A DNA stretch of 64,000 nt from Anaerobacillus arseniciselenatis (GCF_001865995.1 NZ_MLQQ01000001.1:558001-622000), one strand, 5' to 3'; positions 26,677 to 36,220 are shown, numbered from the stretch's first letter. Made by a program: numbers and translations. The notes: generated from the sequence alone by a model not told the origin.

Positions 26677-27594
26677 ATGGAAAAGAGAAAAATTGGTCAT
26701 TCAAACTTATATGCTTCGACGATTGGTTTAGGGTGTATGTCATTAGACCCTAACCACATCGAAAGCGAATATATTATCCATAAAGCGATTGATTCCGGTA
26801 TTAATTATTTTGACACTGCCGATTTATATCAATTTGGAAAAAATGAACAACTTTTAGGTAAAGCGTTAAAAGGGAAGCGGGCCGATGTGATTATAGCAAC
26901 GAAAGGAGGAAATGAATGGAACGTGACTAAAGATAGTTGGAAATGGAATCCGACAAAACGATATATTAAAGAAGCCGTAAAAAACAGTGTGACGAGGCTG
27001 CAAACAGATTATATTGATTTATATCAACTACACGGGGGTACAACCAGCGACCCCATCGACGAAACGATTGAGGCGTTTGAAGAACTTATCTCAGAAGGTT
27101 GGATTCGCTATTATGGAATTTCATCGATTCGTCAAAACGTCATCAAAGAGTATGTACAAAAATCAAATATTGTTAGTGTAATGATGCAATACAGTTTACT
27201 AGATGTAAGACCTGAAGAGGAAGTTTTCGATCTCCTAGCTGAAAATAACATTAACGTCATTGCTAGAGGTCCTGTCGCCAAAGGGCTTTTAACAGATAAC
27301 TACTTGAATAAATTTGAGGGTATAGAAGGTTATTTAAACTACTCTAAAACTGAATTAGAAAATGTCGTTACTGAATTAAAGCAATGGGCTCATAGTTACG
27401 GTTACACTCTTCACGAATTAGCTCTCCATTATTGCTTAGGAAATAAGGCCGTTTCCTCTGTAATTCCAGGCTGTAGTACGATGAAGCAGTTAACAGCGAA
27501 TGTTTCCTGCATTAAGCAACGTTCTCTTACTTCTATAGAACTTATTGAGTTGAGAAAAATTATAAAAACAAACTATTATACTTCACACCGATAA
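26677..27594 (+). CDS. Aldo-keto reductase, YqkF type
   Basis: NADPH-dependent oxidoreductase of the aldo-keto family. The ATG at 26677 has GGAGGG six bases upstream; an earlier in-frame ATG adds a poor hydrophobic stretch. 305 residues. The catalytic tetrad is visible: Asp and Tyr in FDTADLYQFGKNE, Lys in IATKGG and His in YQLHGG. The cofactor loop near VIPGCSTMKQL is typical. B. subtilis has yqkF next to nudF, which this resembles in place. The physiological substrate is unknown. Confidence 0.85.
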   Translation: MEKRKIGHSNLYASTIGLGCMSLDPNHIESEYIIHKAIDSGINYFDTADLYQFGKNEQLLGKALKGKRADVIIATKGGNEWNVTKDSWKWNPTKRYIKEAVKNSVTRLQTDYIDLYQLHGGTTSDPIDETIEAFEELISEGWIRYYGISSIRQNVIKEYVQKSNIVSVMMQYSLLDVRPEEEVFDLLAENNINVIARGPVAKGLLTDNYLNKFEGIEGYLNYSKTELENVVTELKQWAHSYGYTLHELALHYCLGNKAVSSVIPGCSTMKQLTANVSCIKQRSLTSIELIELRKIIKTNYYTSHR

Positions 27595-27703
27595 TTTAAT
27601 AGTTTGTTCGTTGGCTAGTTGGTTTGAAAAAGCTTTAGATGTTGAAATAAGCTCCCTGCTATTTTACATGTAAGATGTGACGAGTAAGTGTGTTGCTTTG
27701 TTT

Positions 27704-27788
27704 GAAAAAGAATGAGTGATTTCCTGAACGAGCCTCTAAAATTCGTTAGAAGTTTACAGCGAAGTGAAGGAAATCGCTCGTTCTTTTT
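27704..27788. repeat. R2 intergenic structured repeat, copy 5 (inverted)
   Basis: Arms GAAAAAGAATGAGTGATTTCC and the complementary end GGAAATCGCTCGTTCTTTTTC. In the reverse complement the core reads CTTCTAA, CGAA, TTTTAGAGG, CTCGTT, with CUUCUAA/UUAGAGG keeping one G-U pair. It sits between the convergent aldo-keto reductase gene and crcB and may serve as terminator for both. Confidence 0.82.
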
Positions 27789-27840
27789 CATAGTAAATGG
27801 AGATAATTGATCGTCATGTGTAGTTCTTTTGAAGAATAGC

Positions 27841-28221
27841 CTAGTTCAATGTTAGAAAAAAAGCGCTACTAAAAAATAAAATAGACAAACTAACTGATAA
27901 TAATACATAGATTAACGCATGCTTTCTTTTACCATCTCGCAATAACTGCATCGTTTCAACACTAAACGTTGAAAACGTCGTAAACGCCCCAAAAAAGCCT
28001 AAACCTATTAATAAAAATAGTGGTGATTCGTATATAATCGGATCGAGTTCACGAAAGAAAATTCCTAAAAATAACCCAAGACCAAAAGATCCAATGACAT
28101 TTACGATTAACATTGCAATTGGGATCGGTGGGTGCTGAAACCTTTTCATAATGAACACCCCAACAACATAACGCAACATTGCCCCGAATCCTCCACCTAA
28201 CATAACTAACAGAGTATTCAT
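27841..28221 (-). CDS. crcB: Fluoride exporter CrcB, subunit 1
   Basis: Small Fluc-family fluoride channel subunit, 126 residues with four membrane helices. Family motifs are GGGFGAMLRYVVG in helix 1, NVIGSFGLG in helix 2 and GFFGAFTTFSTFSVE in helix 3. It shares one base with the stop of the upstream crcB copy, so the pair is co-translated. Paired CrcB proteins in Bacillus commonly act as heterodimers. No fluoride riboswitch was recognised ahead of the pair. Confidence 0.94.
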   Translation of the reverse strand: MNTLLVMLGGGFGAMLRYVVGVFIMKRFQHPPIPIAMLIVNVIGSFGLGLFLGIFFRELDPIIYESPLFLLIGLGFFGAFTTFSTFSVETMQLLRDGKRKHALIYVLLSVSLSILFFSSAFFLTLN

Positions 28222-28637
28222 TAACCTTCACCTACTCTTCTTGACAGTTGATATTTTGCTCCACCTTTTTCCCCAATCATAAACCCTAAAAATGCAAGAA
28301 GCACTCCACCTATTACAGAAATAAATAAATATGTGAACAATAAAAGCCATAGTTCAGCAACTAAAAGGTAGTAAAAATCTGCTGCTAACGTTGACATTGT
28401 TGAAAAGCCTCCACAAAACCCAACACCTAAGCCTGTTTTTAATACCTCATTTAATTTCACATGTATAACAAAACCTGTTAAAATTCCTAATAACAAACTC
28501 CCAACTAAGTTTTCTAATGCAGTTCCTAAAGGAAATAATAAAGTCAACGTTTGGAGGTTAATTGCATATCTAAACAGCGTCCCTAAAGCACCTCCGATGG
28601 CAATAGCTATTAAAGTTAAGTATAACTTTTTAGTCAT
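28221..28637 (-). CDS. crcB: Fluoride exporter CrcB, subunit 2
   Basis: Second Fluc subunit. The ATG at 28635-28637 (MTKKLYLTLIAIAIGGALG) is preferred: the longer frame adds 41 residues that do not look like CrcB. 138 residues, with GGALGTLFRYAIN, NLVGSLLLG and GFCGGFSTMSTLAADF. First gene of the crcB pair. The leader lacks the conserved fluoride aptamer blocks. Two R2 repeats follow upstream. Confidence 0.92.
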   Translation of the reverse strand: MTKKLYLTLIAIAIGGALGTLFRYAINLQTLTLLFPLGTALENLVGSLLLGILTGFVIHVKLNEVLKTGLGVGFCGGFSTMSTLAADFYYLLVAELWLLLFTYLFISVIGGVLLAFLGFMIGEKGGAKYQLSRRVGEG

Positions 28638-28786
28638 AAAAACCACTTCTCTTTCGAAGTTATAATAGTTAAAAGTATAATCAACATTGTAAGTAGATTC
28701 AATATAAGGAGCTTGATCAAGATAGTCAACCAATAACTTTTTTACATACAAAACCCGCATGACGATTAATCGTCACCATCTAACAT

Positions 28787-28875
28787 GAAAAAATCCGGTC
28801 GATTTCCCTCACTGCGCTGTAAATCCGTCCCGGCTTTAGAGGCTTGTTCCGAAAAGTCGACCGTCATTTTATTTT
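28787..28875. repeat. R2 intergenic structured repeat, copy 6
   Basis: Diverged core (GTCCCGGCTTTAGAGGCTTG) with the arms GGTCGA and TCGACC. The left flank ACATACAAAACCCGCATGAC and GACGATTAATCGTC hairpin are intact. It is the first of two tandem R2 units in this gap. Confidence 0.7.
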
Positions 28876-28917
28876 CATACAAAACACTCATGACGATAGA
28901 CGTCACCATCTAATATG

Positions 28918-29001
28918 GAAAAGGCGGGCGCTTTCCCTCACTTTACCTTGACCTTCTTACGAATCTCAGACGTTCGTTCGCAAAAGCACCCGCCTTTTTT
29001 A
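28918..29001. repeat. R2 intergenic structured repeat, copy 7
   Basis: Arms AAGGCGGGCGCTTT and AAAAGCACCCGCCTTTT. In the core the loop is ACGAA and the downstream partner is TTCGT, a double change relative to ACGAG/CTCGT that keeps pairing. This is the clearest covariation for the second helix. It follows copy 6 after the conserved flank. Confidence 0.8.
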
Positions 29002-29170
29002 CTGTTTCTTCGTTTCTATATTAGCATTTTTATTCCTTGAAACCACAACCGTTATAGACATTTACAGTGAAAGAGAGGCTGACATATCGTCACCCCCTCT
29101 TTTTCGTTAAATAATATACCATTTATTTTATGCAGATTTACAACGCACACTTACAATATATGCCTATTTT

Positions 29171-30169
29171 TCATTGCAAAGTATCTTCAAAAGACTTCAA
29201 AATAGAATTACTTTCTAATTCAATCCCAATTAAAATGATACAAGGATCAACTTTAGTTTCTGTTTTTAAGCGATTTAGTATGAGCTGTCCAGAAGAATAT
29301 TGAAACTGAAATAAGCCAACCGTCTCGGTTAATTGAATAACTCCTTTACCACGAACTAAAGTTTTCGGGAGTTGCTTGAACCATTTTTCTAGCTGCAGTC
29401 GATCAATTGGTTCTTTTACATCAATTTGCATTGCTTGAAACGAATGGTTATGTACGTGGTCATTACATGTATGCTCACCACTACAACCACAGTCATTATG
29501 TTCTAGTAAGTTCAATGGCGTTTTCGTGCCACGGCTAGTAGAAATCCGTTTTTTTAGTAGTTGTCCGATCTCGACATCACCAAAAGTCGATTCTACGACA
29601 GGAGCATCAATCTGCTTTAATTGATCAACCTTCTTTTTAACTTTATCAATATTCTTTTCATCAATTAAATCAACTTTATTCAATAAAATGTAAGAACTCG
29701 TAGTAATTTGTGACTTTAAAACAGTACGTACTTCTTTAGAACTTGAAAAAATACTTTGATATTCTAGGTATTTACTAGCATCTAGTAAATTAATCACTGA
29801 ATACAAATCTATATAATTTATTAAAAGAGGATCTGTAAGAGCATCGACAATTTCTAAAGGATTGGCAACTCCCGTTCCTTCAATTAATAAAACGTCCGGT
29901 GTTTCTTCCTTACTTAATGTAGTTAAAAATGAATGCAGTTCCTTCGTAAAATCTCCTTGAATCGAACAACAAATGCAACCGTTAAGCATTTCAAGTACGT
30001 CATCTTCACTAAATAAATCTTCTTCAACATTAGTTTCACCGATTTCATTTAAAACAATTGCCGGTTTAAGGTTTTGTTCTTTATAATAAGTTAGTATTTT
30101 TTGTAGTAAAGTCGTCTTTCCACTTCCTAAAAAACCTGTAATAATATAAGCGGGTACGATTTTTGCCAT
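29171..30169 (-). CDS. COG0523 (CobW/YciC-type) GTPase, putative metallochaperone
   Basis: G3E-family GTPase thought to insert or deliver a metal, often zinc. The 332 residues show Walker A GFLGSGKTTLL, the metal motif CxCC in LNGCICCSIQGDF, LLIEGTGVANP and the guanine motif NKVD. Between the GTPase and C-terminal domains lies a Cys/His-rich loop (NDCGCSGEHTCNDHVHNHSF, about residues 226-245) likely to bind metal. AGGTGGAG precedes the ATG. It is divergent from a UPF0718 permease and TIGR03943 pair, a common association. A Fur-family-like palindrome is in the leader. Confidence 0.9.
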   Translation of the reverse strand: MAKIVPAYIITGFLGSGKTTLLQKILTYYKEQNLKPAIVLNEIGETNVEEDLFSEDDVLEMLNGCICCSIQGDFTKELHSFLTTLSKEETPDVLLIEGTGVANPLEIVDALTDPLLINYIDLYSVINLLDASKYLEYQSIFSSSKEVRTVLKSQITTSSYILLNKVDLIDEKNIDKVKKKVDQLKQIDAPVVESTFGDVEIGQLLKKRISTSRGTKTPLNLLEHNDCGCSGEHTCNDHVHNHSFQAMQIDVKEPIDRLQLEKWFKQLPKTLVRGKGVIQLTETVGLFQFQYSSGQLILNRLKTETKVDPCIILIGIELESNSILKSFEDTLQ

Positions 30170-30225
30170 TAAACTTCTCCACCTTTCTTAAGCTAAATTT
30201 AGCATAACGTAGAAAAAAGCTCAAA

Positions 30226-30240
30226 TAAGAATCATTACTT
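30226..30240. promoter_or_regulatory. Weak Fur/Zur-type box upstream of the COG0523 gene
   Basis: Reverse complement AAGTAATGATTCTTA keeps the centre of the Zur/Fur-type palindrome (GTAATnATT) and the outer A, about 9 of 14 positions of TCGTAATnATTACGA. It lies about 57 bp before the start codon, next to a perfect palindrome GCTAAATTTAGC (30192-30203). Suggestive only. Confidence 0.35.
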
Positions 30241-30398
30241 TTTAAGATGAATCCATCATGGCGATTTTCCGCCACCAAAGCTACTGCACTCAATTACACC
30301 ATGGATTACAGCTTCGAGACTACTACATGTTGCTTTGCGACAAGAAAACATACTTCGCTGCATTACTAGGAGACGCAAGAGCTTCCCCTTCTACCATG

Positions 30399-30481
30399 TA
30401 AAAGGCGGGCGTTTTCCTTCTCTTCGCTGTTTATTTCTTGGCGAAATAAGAAGGCTCGTTCAGGAAATCACCCGCCTTTTT
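30399..30481. repeat. R2 intergenic structured repeat, copy 8
   Basis: Arms AAAAGGCGGGCGTTTTCC and GGAAATCACCCGCCTTTT. The first core stem has a different sequence, TTTCTT with AAGAAG, yet still pairs, and the loop GGCGA can pair with TCGTT using wobbles. It is independent support for the core fold. Confidence 0.8.
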
Positions 30482-30651
30482 ACAAAACCACCATGACGCT
30501 TAGTCGTTCCTTTCCAACAAACCACTAACAATCTAACCAACAAACTAACCAACTATCCATCTTTTTCATACAAAACCATAGTTTTTGTTGAAAAAGGGAT
30601 AAAAAGGTCGATTCATTGACGACTAATTTATGTTAAAATACAATAATGGAT

Positions 30652-30767
30652 TAATGAATTTATATCAATATGATCACCATTAAGTATCTATAAGTAGTTG
30701 CGATAAACCACTTGCAACTACTTATAGTTTGATATGGCTCAGTTAAGGTATCTATGAAATTCACTCG
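30652..30767. repeat. R1 palindromic element, copy 3
   Basis: Ends AATGAATTTATATC and TATGAAATTCACT. Centre CTATAAGTAGTTGCG / TGCAACTACTTATAG: the T-to-A change in one arm is matched by A-to-T in the other. It ends 91 bp before the UPF0718 permease start. Confidence 0.88.
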
Positions 30768-30858
30768 AATAATAGTTTTATAGTTTTATAATTTTATTTT
30801 TAAGTGAAATGCATGCTTAAAAGTTTTCAATAAAAATTTACAATAGGAGTAGATCATT

Positions 30859-31887
30859 ATGAACTTAAAAGAGTCTGCATCTTCTTTAGTAAAAGATTTA
30901 CTCGGTGTTGCTTTATTACTAGTCTTTTTATTACTATTCTTTAATTATGATAGAATAACCACTTCATCATTTATTGATATACCAACTAGTATCGTTAACG
31001 TAAATACGATCTTTATTAGTATTATTATAGAAGCATTTCCGTTTATTTTATTAGGCGTTTTCGTTTCTGCACTCATTCAAATTTATGTGTCAGAGGATAC
31101 TATTCAAAAATACTTACCGAAAAGTGCACTAGGAGCATTATTTCCTGCTGCTGTTCTCGGCGCTATTTTCCCAATATGTGAATGTGCGATTGTCCCTGTC
31201 GTTCGCCGTTTAATAAAGAAAGGTATGCCTTTACATGTTGGTGTCGTCTTTTTAGTTGGAGCTCCGATTCTTAATCCAGTTGTATTTGCTTCTACTTTTT
31301 ATGCTTTTAGAAACAACCCAACTGTTTTATATTCGCGAATGGGACTTGCGTTTATTTTAGCAATTTTAATTGGTGCGATCATTTACTTTATTTTTAGAAA
31401 AAACACAGATCAATTAAAATGGAGTAGAGATGAGTTGGTAGGGAAACAAGTAACACAAGTTATAACACCACAGAAAAAGCGAAACCGTGTAAAACAAACG
31501 ATGTACCATGCTGCTGACGAGTTTTTTATGATGGGAAAATATCTAATTGCTGGAGCTTTTATTGCAGCTCTATTCCAAACATATTTAGATCGAAGTATAT
31601 TACAAGCACTTGGTACTAACGAATATTCAGCAACATTTGTAATGATGGTATTTGCATATGTATTATCATTATGTTCTGAAGCGGATGCATTTGTTGCCGC
31701 ATCTTTTGCAAACAACTTTACAACTAGCTCAATCATTGCCTTTTTAGTTTACGGTCCAATGGTCGATTTAAAAAATACAGTAATGATGCTTGCTTTGTTT
31801 AAAACAAAATTTGTATTAGTGTTCATCACTACTGTAACAGTTGTCGTTTTCAGCTCTGTGCTCCTTTTAGAGTTTTTCATTTTATAA
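30859..31887 (+). CDS. UPF0718 permease (YcgR/YraQ type)
   Basis: Predicted inner-membrane permease of 342 residues with about eight hydrophobic segments. Family marks are PICECAIVPVVRRLIKKGMP, VGAPILNPVVFAST and the second half motif LCSEADAFVAASF. TAGGAGTAG stands before the ATG. It precedes by 27 bases a TIGR03943 protein (like B. subtilis ycgR-ycgQ) and is divergent from a COG0523 GTPase. Association with metal homeostasis or thiol/metal export is inferred from neighbours; substrate unknown. Confidence 0.87.
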   Translation: MNLKESASSLVKDLLGVALLLVFLLLFFNYDRITTSSFIDIPTSIVNVNTIFISIIIEAFPFILLGVFVSALIQIYVSEDTIQKYLPKSALGALFPAAVLGAIFPICECAIVPVVRRLIKKGMPLHVGVVFLVGAPILNPVVFASTFYAFRNNPTVLYSRMGLAFILAILIGAIIYFIFRKNTDQLKWSRDELVGKQVTQVITPQKKRNRVKQTMYHAADEFFMMGKYLIAGAFIAALFQTYLDRSILQALGTNEYSATFVMMVFAYVLSLCSEADAFVAASFANNFTTSSIIAFLVYGPMVDLKNTVMMLALFKTKFVLVFITTVTVVVFSSVLLLEFFIL

Positions 31888-31914
31888 TTAATTTGGGTGA
31901 AAGGAAGTGAATTC

Positions 31915-32871
31915 ATGAATGGGAGAGGCGATCTAAGTTTTCATGCTTATATTAGAGGTATTATTCTCTTTGGCTTTGCGTTATTAATTTTAGGTTTAAT
32001 TATTACAGACAACATTAAATATTATATTGCACCAAAAATGATGCCGTTTATTTACTTTTCAATTGCAGTATTTTTTCTACTAGGGATCATACAAATATTC
32101 CGTAGTACGAAAAAAGGAGAATTGGACGAAGAAGATGATTGTGATTGTGGCTTAGATCATCAAGTATCTGGCCCCACATGGATCAAGGTTGTTGTTTATT
32201 CTATTTTCATTTTACCTCTATTGATGGGATTTATTACCCCTGACCAAGCATTAAATAGTCAAATTGCCGCTAATCGTGGGATTATTTTTGGTTCTGGAAA
32301 TGCTCAGCCCGTTGCAACCATTGATGATGAACTATCTAGTACTCCCAGAACTGATCAATTTTTAAATGATCCAGAAGGATATTTAGCTAGTCTTACAGAA
32401 GATGAATTTGACGATGATATTGAACACTTCCAAATTGAAGACTTTTACGATGAAGATTGGTTTAATGAGTATTACGATGAGTTATTGATCGAATTGCTAG
32501 AAGAGCCAGTTATCGAAGTTACTGATGAAAATTATTTAGATGTGATGACTTTATTAGATTTACATTTAGAAAAGTTTGTCGGTAAAGAGCTCGAAATTAC
32601 TGGATTTGTATTTCGTGAACCCGACTTTGAGGATAACCGACTAGTAGTTGCTAGATTTTCAATGACTTGTTGTACTGCTGACGCCGGTGTTTACGGCACA
32701 TTAGTGGAAACTGAAGAAGCATCATTATTCGACAACGATATGTGGATCAGAGTTCGAGGAACGATTCACGAAACAGAGTACCATGGATATAAACTACCTG
32801 TAGTTCAATTAAGAGAGGTAACGGTAGTTTCTGAACCAGATTCACCGTACGTCTACCCTAGCTTTAGATAA
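31915..32871 (+). CDS. TIGR03943-family membrane protein (YcgQ type)
   Basis: Partner of the upstream permease. The start is the ATG at 31915, eight bases after AAGGAAG. 318 residues with two N-terminal membrane helices (about 13-32 and 41-60), a third near 92-110, and an acidic extracytoplasmic domain. Two features are typical of the family: a short Cys/His motif after helix 2 (DDCDCGLDH) and SMTCCTADAGVYG near the end. The middle (about 150-195) is very acidic, full of Asp and Glu. A bidirectional terminator follows directly. Confidence 0.85.
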   Translation: MNGRGDLSFHAYIRGIILFGFALLILGLIITDNIKYYIAPKMMPFIYFSIAVFFLLGIIQIFRSTKKGELDEEDDCDCGLDHQVSGPTWIKVVVYSIFILPLLMGFITPDQALNSQIAANRGIIFGSGNAQPVATIDDELSSTPRTDQFLNDPEGYLASLTEDEFDDDIEHFQIEDFYDEDWFNEYYDELLIELLEEPVIEVTDENYLDVMTLLDLHLEKFVGKELEITGFVFREPDFEDNRLVVARFSMTCCTADAGVYGTLVETEEASLFDNDMWIRVRGTIHETEYHGYKLPVVQLREVTVVSEPDSPYVYPSFR

Positions 32872-32873
32872 TA

Positions 32874-32940
32874 AAAAAGTACAAAGGTGCTGTCCTAATC
32901 AAAGATTCAAACACATCTTGGACAGCGCTTTGTACTTTTA
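32874..32940. terminator. Bidirectional terminator between the TIGR03943 gene and trpB
   Basis: AAAAGTACAAAG and CTTTGTACTTTT pair, with GCTGTCC/GGACAGC inside, between two convergent genes. T-runs are present in both directions. Confidence 0.88.
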
Positions 32941-32943
32941 TAT

Positions 32944-34128
32944 TTACTGCTCTTTTAATAAACGAGCTACTTCATTTACATCTTTATCTCCACGACCTGA
33001 AATATTAATAATAATTATTTGGTCTTTACTCATTTTAGGTGCCTCTTTAATGACGTAAGCAACTGCATGTGCACTTTCTAATGCTGGGATAATCCCTTCT
33101 GTCCGTGCAAGGTGCTGGAACGCACTTAAAACTTCTTTTTTCGAGATCGTATAATATTGTGCACGACCACTTACTTTTAGAAAACTGTGTTCCGGCCCAA
33201 TTCCAGGGTAATCTAAACCTGCTGAAATCGAATTTGTAGGCAGTGGATTTCCGTGTTCATCTTGTAACACTAAACATTTAAAGCCGTGTAAAACACCAGG
33301 TGTTCCTTCGGTTAAACTAGCAGCTTCTTCTGGTTCAATTCCTACTAAACGAACATCCTCATCAGAAATAAACTCCGCAAAAGCTCCAATTGCGTTACTT
33401 CCCCCACCAACACAGGCAACAACCATATCAGGCAAAGTTCCTTCTTTTTCTAAAATTTGTCGTTTAGACTCTTTACTTATAATCGCTTGAAAGTGTCTTA
33501 CAATCGAAGGAAATGGATGTGGTCCTACTGCAGACCCTAATAAATAAAACGTATTTTCATAATTTATTACTAAATCATTTAATGCCTCATCTACAGCATC
33601 TTTTAGACGGCCTTGCCCTTTGTGAACAGAAACAACCTTGGCTCCTAGCAATTCCATCCTAAAAACATTTAGGGACTGCCTTCTAGTATCTTCCGCCCCC
33701 ATATAAATGATACATTCCATCCCGAGCATCGCACATGCCGTAGCTGTGGCTACCCCATGCTGTCCTGCACCAGTTTCAGCAATAATTCGGTGTGCACCCA
33801 TTCTTTTAGCTAGTAAAATTTGTCCTAAAACATTATTAATTTTATGAGCACCTGTATGATTCAAATCTTCTCGTTTTAAATATATTTTTGCTCCACCTAA
33901 CTCACTTGATAAACGCATAGCAAAAGTTAATGGATTTTCTCGGCCCACATATTCCTTCAAGTAATATAAATATTCCTCATTAAAATCATGATCATCTTTA
34001 TACTTCTCAAATGCCTCTTCTAACCTCTCAAGAACCGGCTGTAGTTGTGGCGGCACAAAGCTCCCACCAAATTCACCAAAATATCCTTTTTCACTCTTCT
34101 CAACGTTTACCAACTCAACTTTACTCAT
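32944..34128 (-). CDS. trpB: Tryptophan synthase beta chain, stand-alone
   Basis: PLP enzyme that joins indole and serine to tryptophan. The 394 residues have the family N-terminus [14 protein letters not shown], the PLP lysine in [11 protein letters not shown], the phosphate loop GGGSNAIG and [14 protein letters not shown]. No trpA or other trp gene is nearby. It lies next to citramalate synthase, so it may work alone, for example by scavenging indole. That is inference. The ATG is preceded by AAAGGATGAG. Confidence 0.93.
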   Translation of the reverse strand: MSKVELVNVEKSEKGYFGEFGGSFVPPQLQPVLERLEEAFEKYKDDHDFNEEYLYYLKEYVGRENPLTFAMRLSSELGGAKIYLKREDLNHTGAHKINNVLGQILLAKRMGAHRIIAETGAGQHGVATATACAMLGMECIIYMGAEDTRRQSLNVFRMELLGAKVVSVHKGQGRLKDAVDEALNDLVINYENTFYLLGSAVGPHPFPSIVRHFQAIISKESKRQILEKEGTLPDMVVACVGGGSNAIGAFAEFISDEDVRLVGIEPEEAASLTEGTPGVLHGFKCLVLQDEHGNPLPTNSISAGLDYPGIGPEHSFLKVSGRAQYYTISKKEVLSAFQHLARTEGIIPALESAHAVAYVIKEAPKMSKDQIIIINISGRGDKDVNEVARLLKEQ

Positions 34129-34213
34129 CTCATCTCATCCTTTCAATCTCTAAACTAACTTAATACTATCAGTAAATTCCAATAATTTCAATATCACCTA
34201 ATAACATGACGCC

Positions 34214-35839
34214 TCAATGATTACTTACCCCTAAACAATGCTCATCTTGTTTTGGATGGTTAAGTTCAATTTCACTATCATGTTTCATTAAATAATATTG
34301 AACACTATCAATAAGCGCTAACCAACTTGCTTTTATGATATTTCCTGAAACACCGATTGTGCTCCACTTTTCATTACCATCGGAAGACTCAATTAACACC
34401 CGCACTTTCGAGGCTGTTGCATCTGTTTCATCTAGAACACGTACTTTGTAGTCTGATAAATACATATTTTTTATAATTGGGTAAAATTGCTCCAATCCTT
34501 TGCGTAATGCATGATCTAGTGCATTAACAGGTCCATTCCCTTCTGCAGCAGTTAACACTACTTCATTTTGAACACAAAGCTTAACTACCGCTTCAGTAGA
34601 AAACGCTTGCTCACCATTTTTTTCAATAAAAATTTTATAATAATCTAAAGTGAAATAATCTTTCCATTGATCGAAGCTCTTCTTTACTAATAGCTCAAAT
34701 GATGCTTCTGCTGCTTCATATTGGTATCCTTCATGTTCTTTTTCTTTAATCGTTTCAAGCAACTTTTTACTTGATGGATCTTTTTTATCAAAACGATAGT
34801 TCCACTCTTTTGCCTTAAATAACAAATTACTTTGCCCTGATAATTCTGAAACGAGAACACGGCGAGCATTCCCTAACGCTTCTGGCTTTACATGTTCATA
34901 CGTCTCAGGGTGTTTCAATACTGCACTTACATGCATTCCACCTTTATGAGCAAAAGCGCTTTTACCTACGAATGGTTGGTTGCTTGGGGCAGACTGATTA
35001 GCAATTTCATGAACATATTTAGAAATTGAAGTTAATTTAGTTAAATTTCCTTCACTAATACAATCAAAGTTTAACTTCATTTGTAAGTTAGGAATTACCG
35101 AAATTAAATTGGCATTTCCACAACGCTCACCATAGCCATTCACTGTTCCTTGCACTTGTCTTGCTCCTGCTTGAATAGCAGCGACTGAATTGGCGACGGC
35201 CACTTCGCCATCATTATGGCAATGAATCCCTACTTGAACAGTCACTTTACTACAAACGTCTTTTACAATTTCATAAATTTCATGAGGAAGAGTTCCACCA
35301 TTTGTGTCACAAAGTGCAATACAGCTTGCACCCGCTTTTTCTGCTGACAAAATAGCTTCCATCGCATATTGGCGATTATTTTTATAGCCATCAAAAAAAT
35401 GCTCAGCATCGAAAATAACTTCTAAACCATTTTGTTTTAAAAATAACACTGAATCATATATCATTTGTAAATTTTCATCAAGCGTCGTTCCGATCGCCTC
35501 TTTCACTTGAAAATCCCATGTTTTTCCGAAAATCGCAGCTGCCTTAACACCACTATCAATTAACTTTTGTAAATTCTCATCTTCATCTGCTTTTATCCCG
35601 CTTCTTCTCGTACTACCAAACGCGGTTATTGTTGCCTTTTCCAAGTTTACTTCTTGAACTCTTTTGAAAAACTCCATATCTTTCGGATTACTTCCAGGCC
35701 AACCGCCCTCTATATAATGAACTCCTAGTTGATCAAGTTTTTCAACAATCTTTAATTTATCATCGACTGATAAGCTAACTCCCTCTCCTTGCGTACCATC
35801 ACGCAAAGTCGTATCAAAGAGAAAAACTTGTTCTCTCAA
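34214..35839 (-). CDS. cimA: (R)-citramalate synthase
   Basis: Condenses pyruvate and acetyl-CoA to citramalate, the first step of a threonine-independent route to 2-oxobutanoate and isoleucine. The 541 residues have the HMG-CoA-lyase-like barrel (LFDTTLRDGTQGEGVSLS, HCHNDGEVAVANSVA, GTVNGYGERCGNAN) and the C-terminal LeuA dimer/allosteric domain from about residue 395 (ALDHALRKGLEQFYP). The RDGTQGEG signature and length distinguish it from 2-isopropylmalate synthase. It is upstream of trpB with an 85-base gap. No T-box was recognised upstream. Confidence 0.9.
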   Translation of the reverse strand: MREQVFLFDTTLRDGTQGEGVSLSVDDKLKIVEKLDQLGVHYIEGGWPGSNPKDMEFFKRVQEVNLEKATITAFGSTRRSGIKADEDENLQKLIDSGVKAAAIFGKTWDFQVKEAIGTTLDENLQMIYDSVLFLKQNGLEVIFDAEHFFDGYKNNRQYAMEAILSAEKAGASCIALCDTNGGTLPHEIYEIVKDVCSKVTVQVGIHCHNDGEVAVANSVAAIQAGARQVQGTVNGYGERCGNANLISVIPNLQMKLNFDCISEGNLTKLTSISKYVHEIANQSAPSNQPFVGKSAFAHKGGMHVSAVLKHPETYEHVKPEALGNARRVLVSELSGQSNLLFKAKEWNYRFDKKDPSSKKLLETIKEKEHEGYQYEAAEASFELLVKKSFDQWKDYFTLDYYKIFIEKNGEQAFSTEAVVKLCVQNEVVLTAAEGNGPVNALDHALRKGLEQFYPIIKNMYLSDYKVRVLDETDATASKVRVLIESSDGNEKWSTIGVSGNIIKASWLALIDSVQYYLMKHDSEIELNHPKQDEHCLGVSNH

Positions 35840-35992
35840 GCTAATTCCCCCAATGCATTATAATGTAATACTTTAACGAGTCTCATCACTAAAACTCTAT
35901 TTGATAATGCCTAAAAGTATACCATAGCTTATTTATTATTTCTATGTGTTTTCTAAAAAATTAAAATAAATAGAAAATTAACTATAATTAAT

Positions 35993-36080
35993 GAAAATGC
36001 TCGGCCGCCTTTCTTTCGCTTCGCTGTAAAATTCTAACGAATTTTAGAGGCTCACTCAAGAAAAGCGACCGAGCATTTTC
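35993..36080. repeat. R2 intergenic structured repeat, copy 9
   Basis: Arms GAAAATGCTCGGCCGCC and GCGACCGAGCATTTTC. The core has TAAAATTC / GAATTTTA as an alternative perfect stem, and the second helix is lost (CTCACT in place of CTCGTT). The fold is therefore only partly conserved here. Located between licT and cimA. Confidence 0.75.
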
Positions 36081-36159
36081 CTCATATAAAAGTTATGAAT
36101 TTCTTTTCCAGCTTTCCAACTAACCAACAAACCAACTAACCAACTATTACACACAAAAA

Positions 36160-36210
36160 AGGACCAATAAAAAAGCATCAGTACTCAGGAAACTGGACTT
36201 TTTATTGATC
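36160..36210 (-). terminator. Intrinsic terminator after licT
   Basis: Minus strand GATCAATAAAAAG and CTTTTTTATTGGTC pair, followed by CTTTTTTGTG. It lies just after the licT stop. Confidence 0.8.
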
Positions 36211-36220
36211 ACCCTATAGT

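Noticed and set aside
28638-28780. Possible fluoride riboswitch upstream of the crcB pair
   Set aside because: The conserved fluoride aptamer blocks were not found in the leader; only AT-rich sequence and an R2 flank are present.
35840-36220. T-box or leader peptide ahead of cimA
   Set aside because: No T-box sequence (GGTGGTACCGCG type) or run of branched-chain codons was found; only an R2 repeat and AT-rich DNA.
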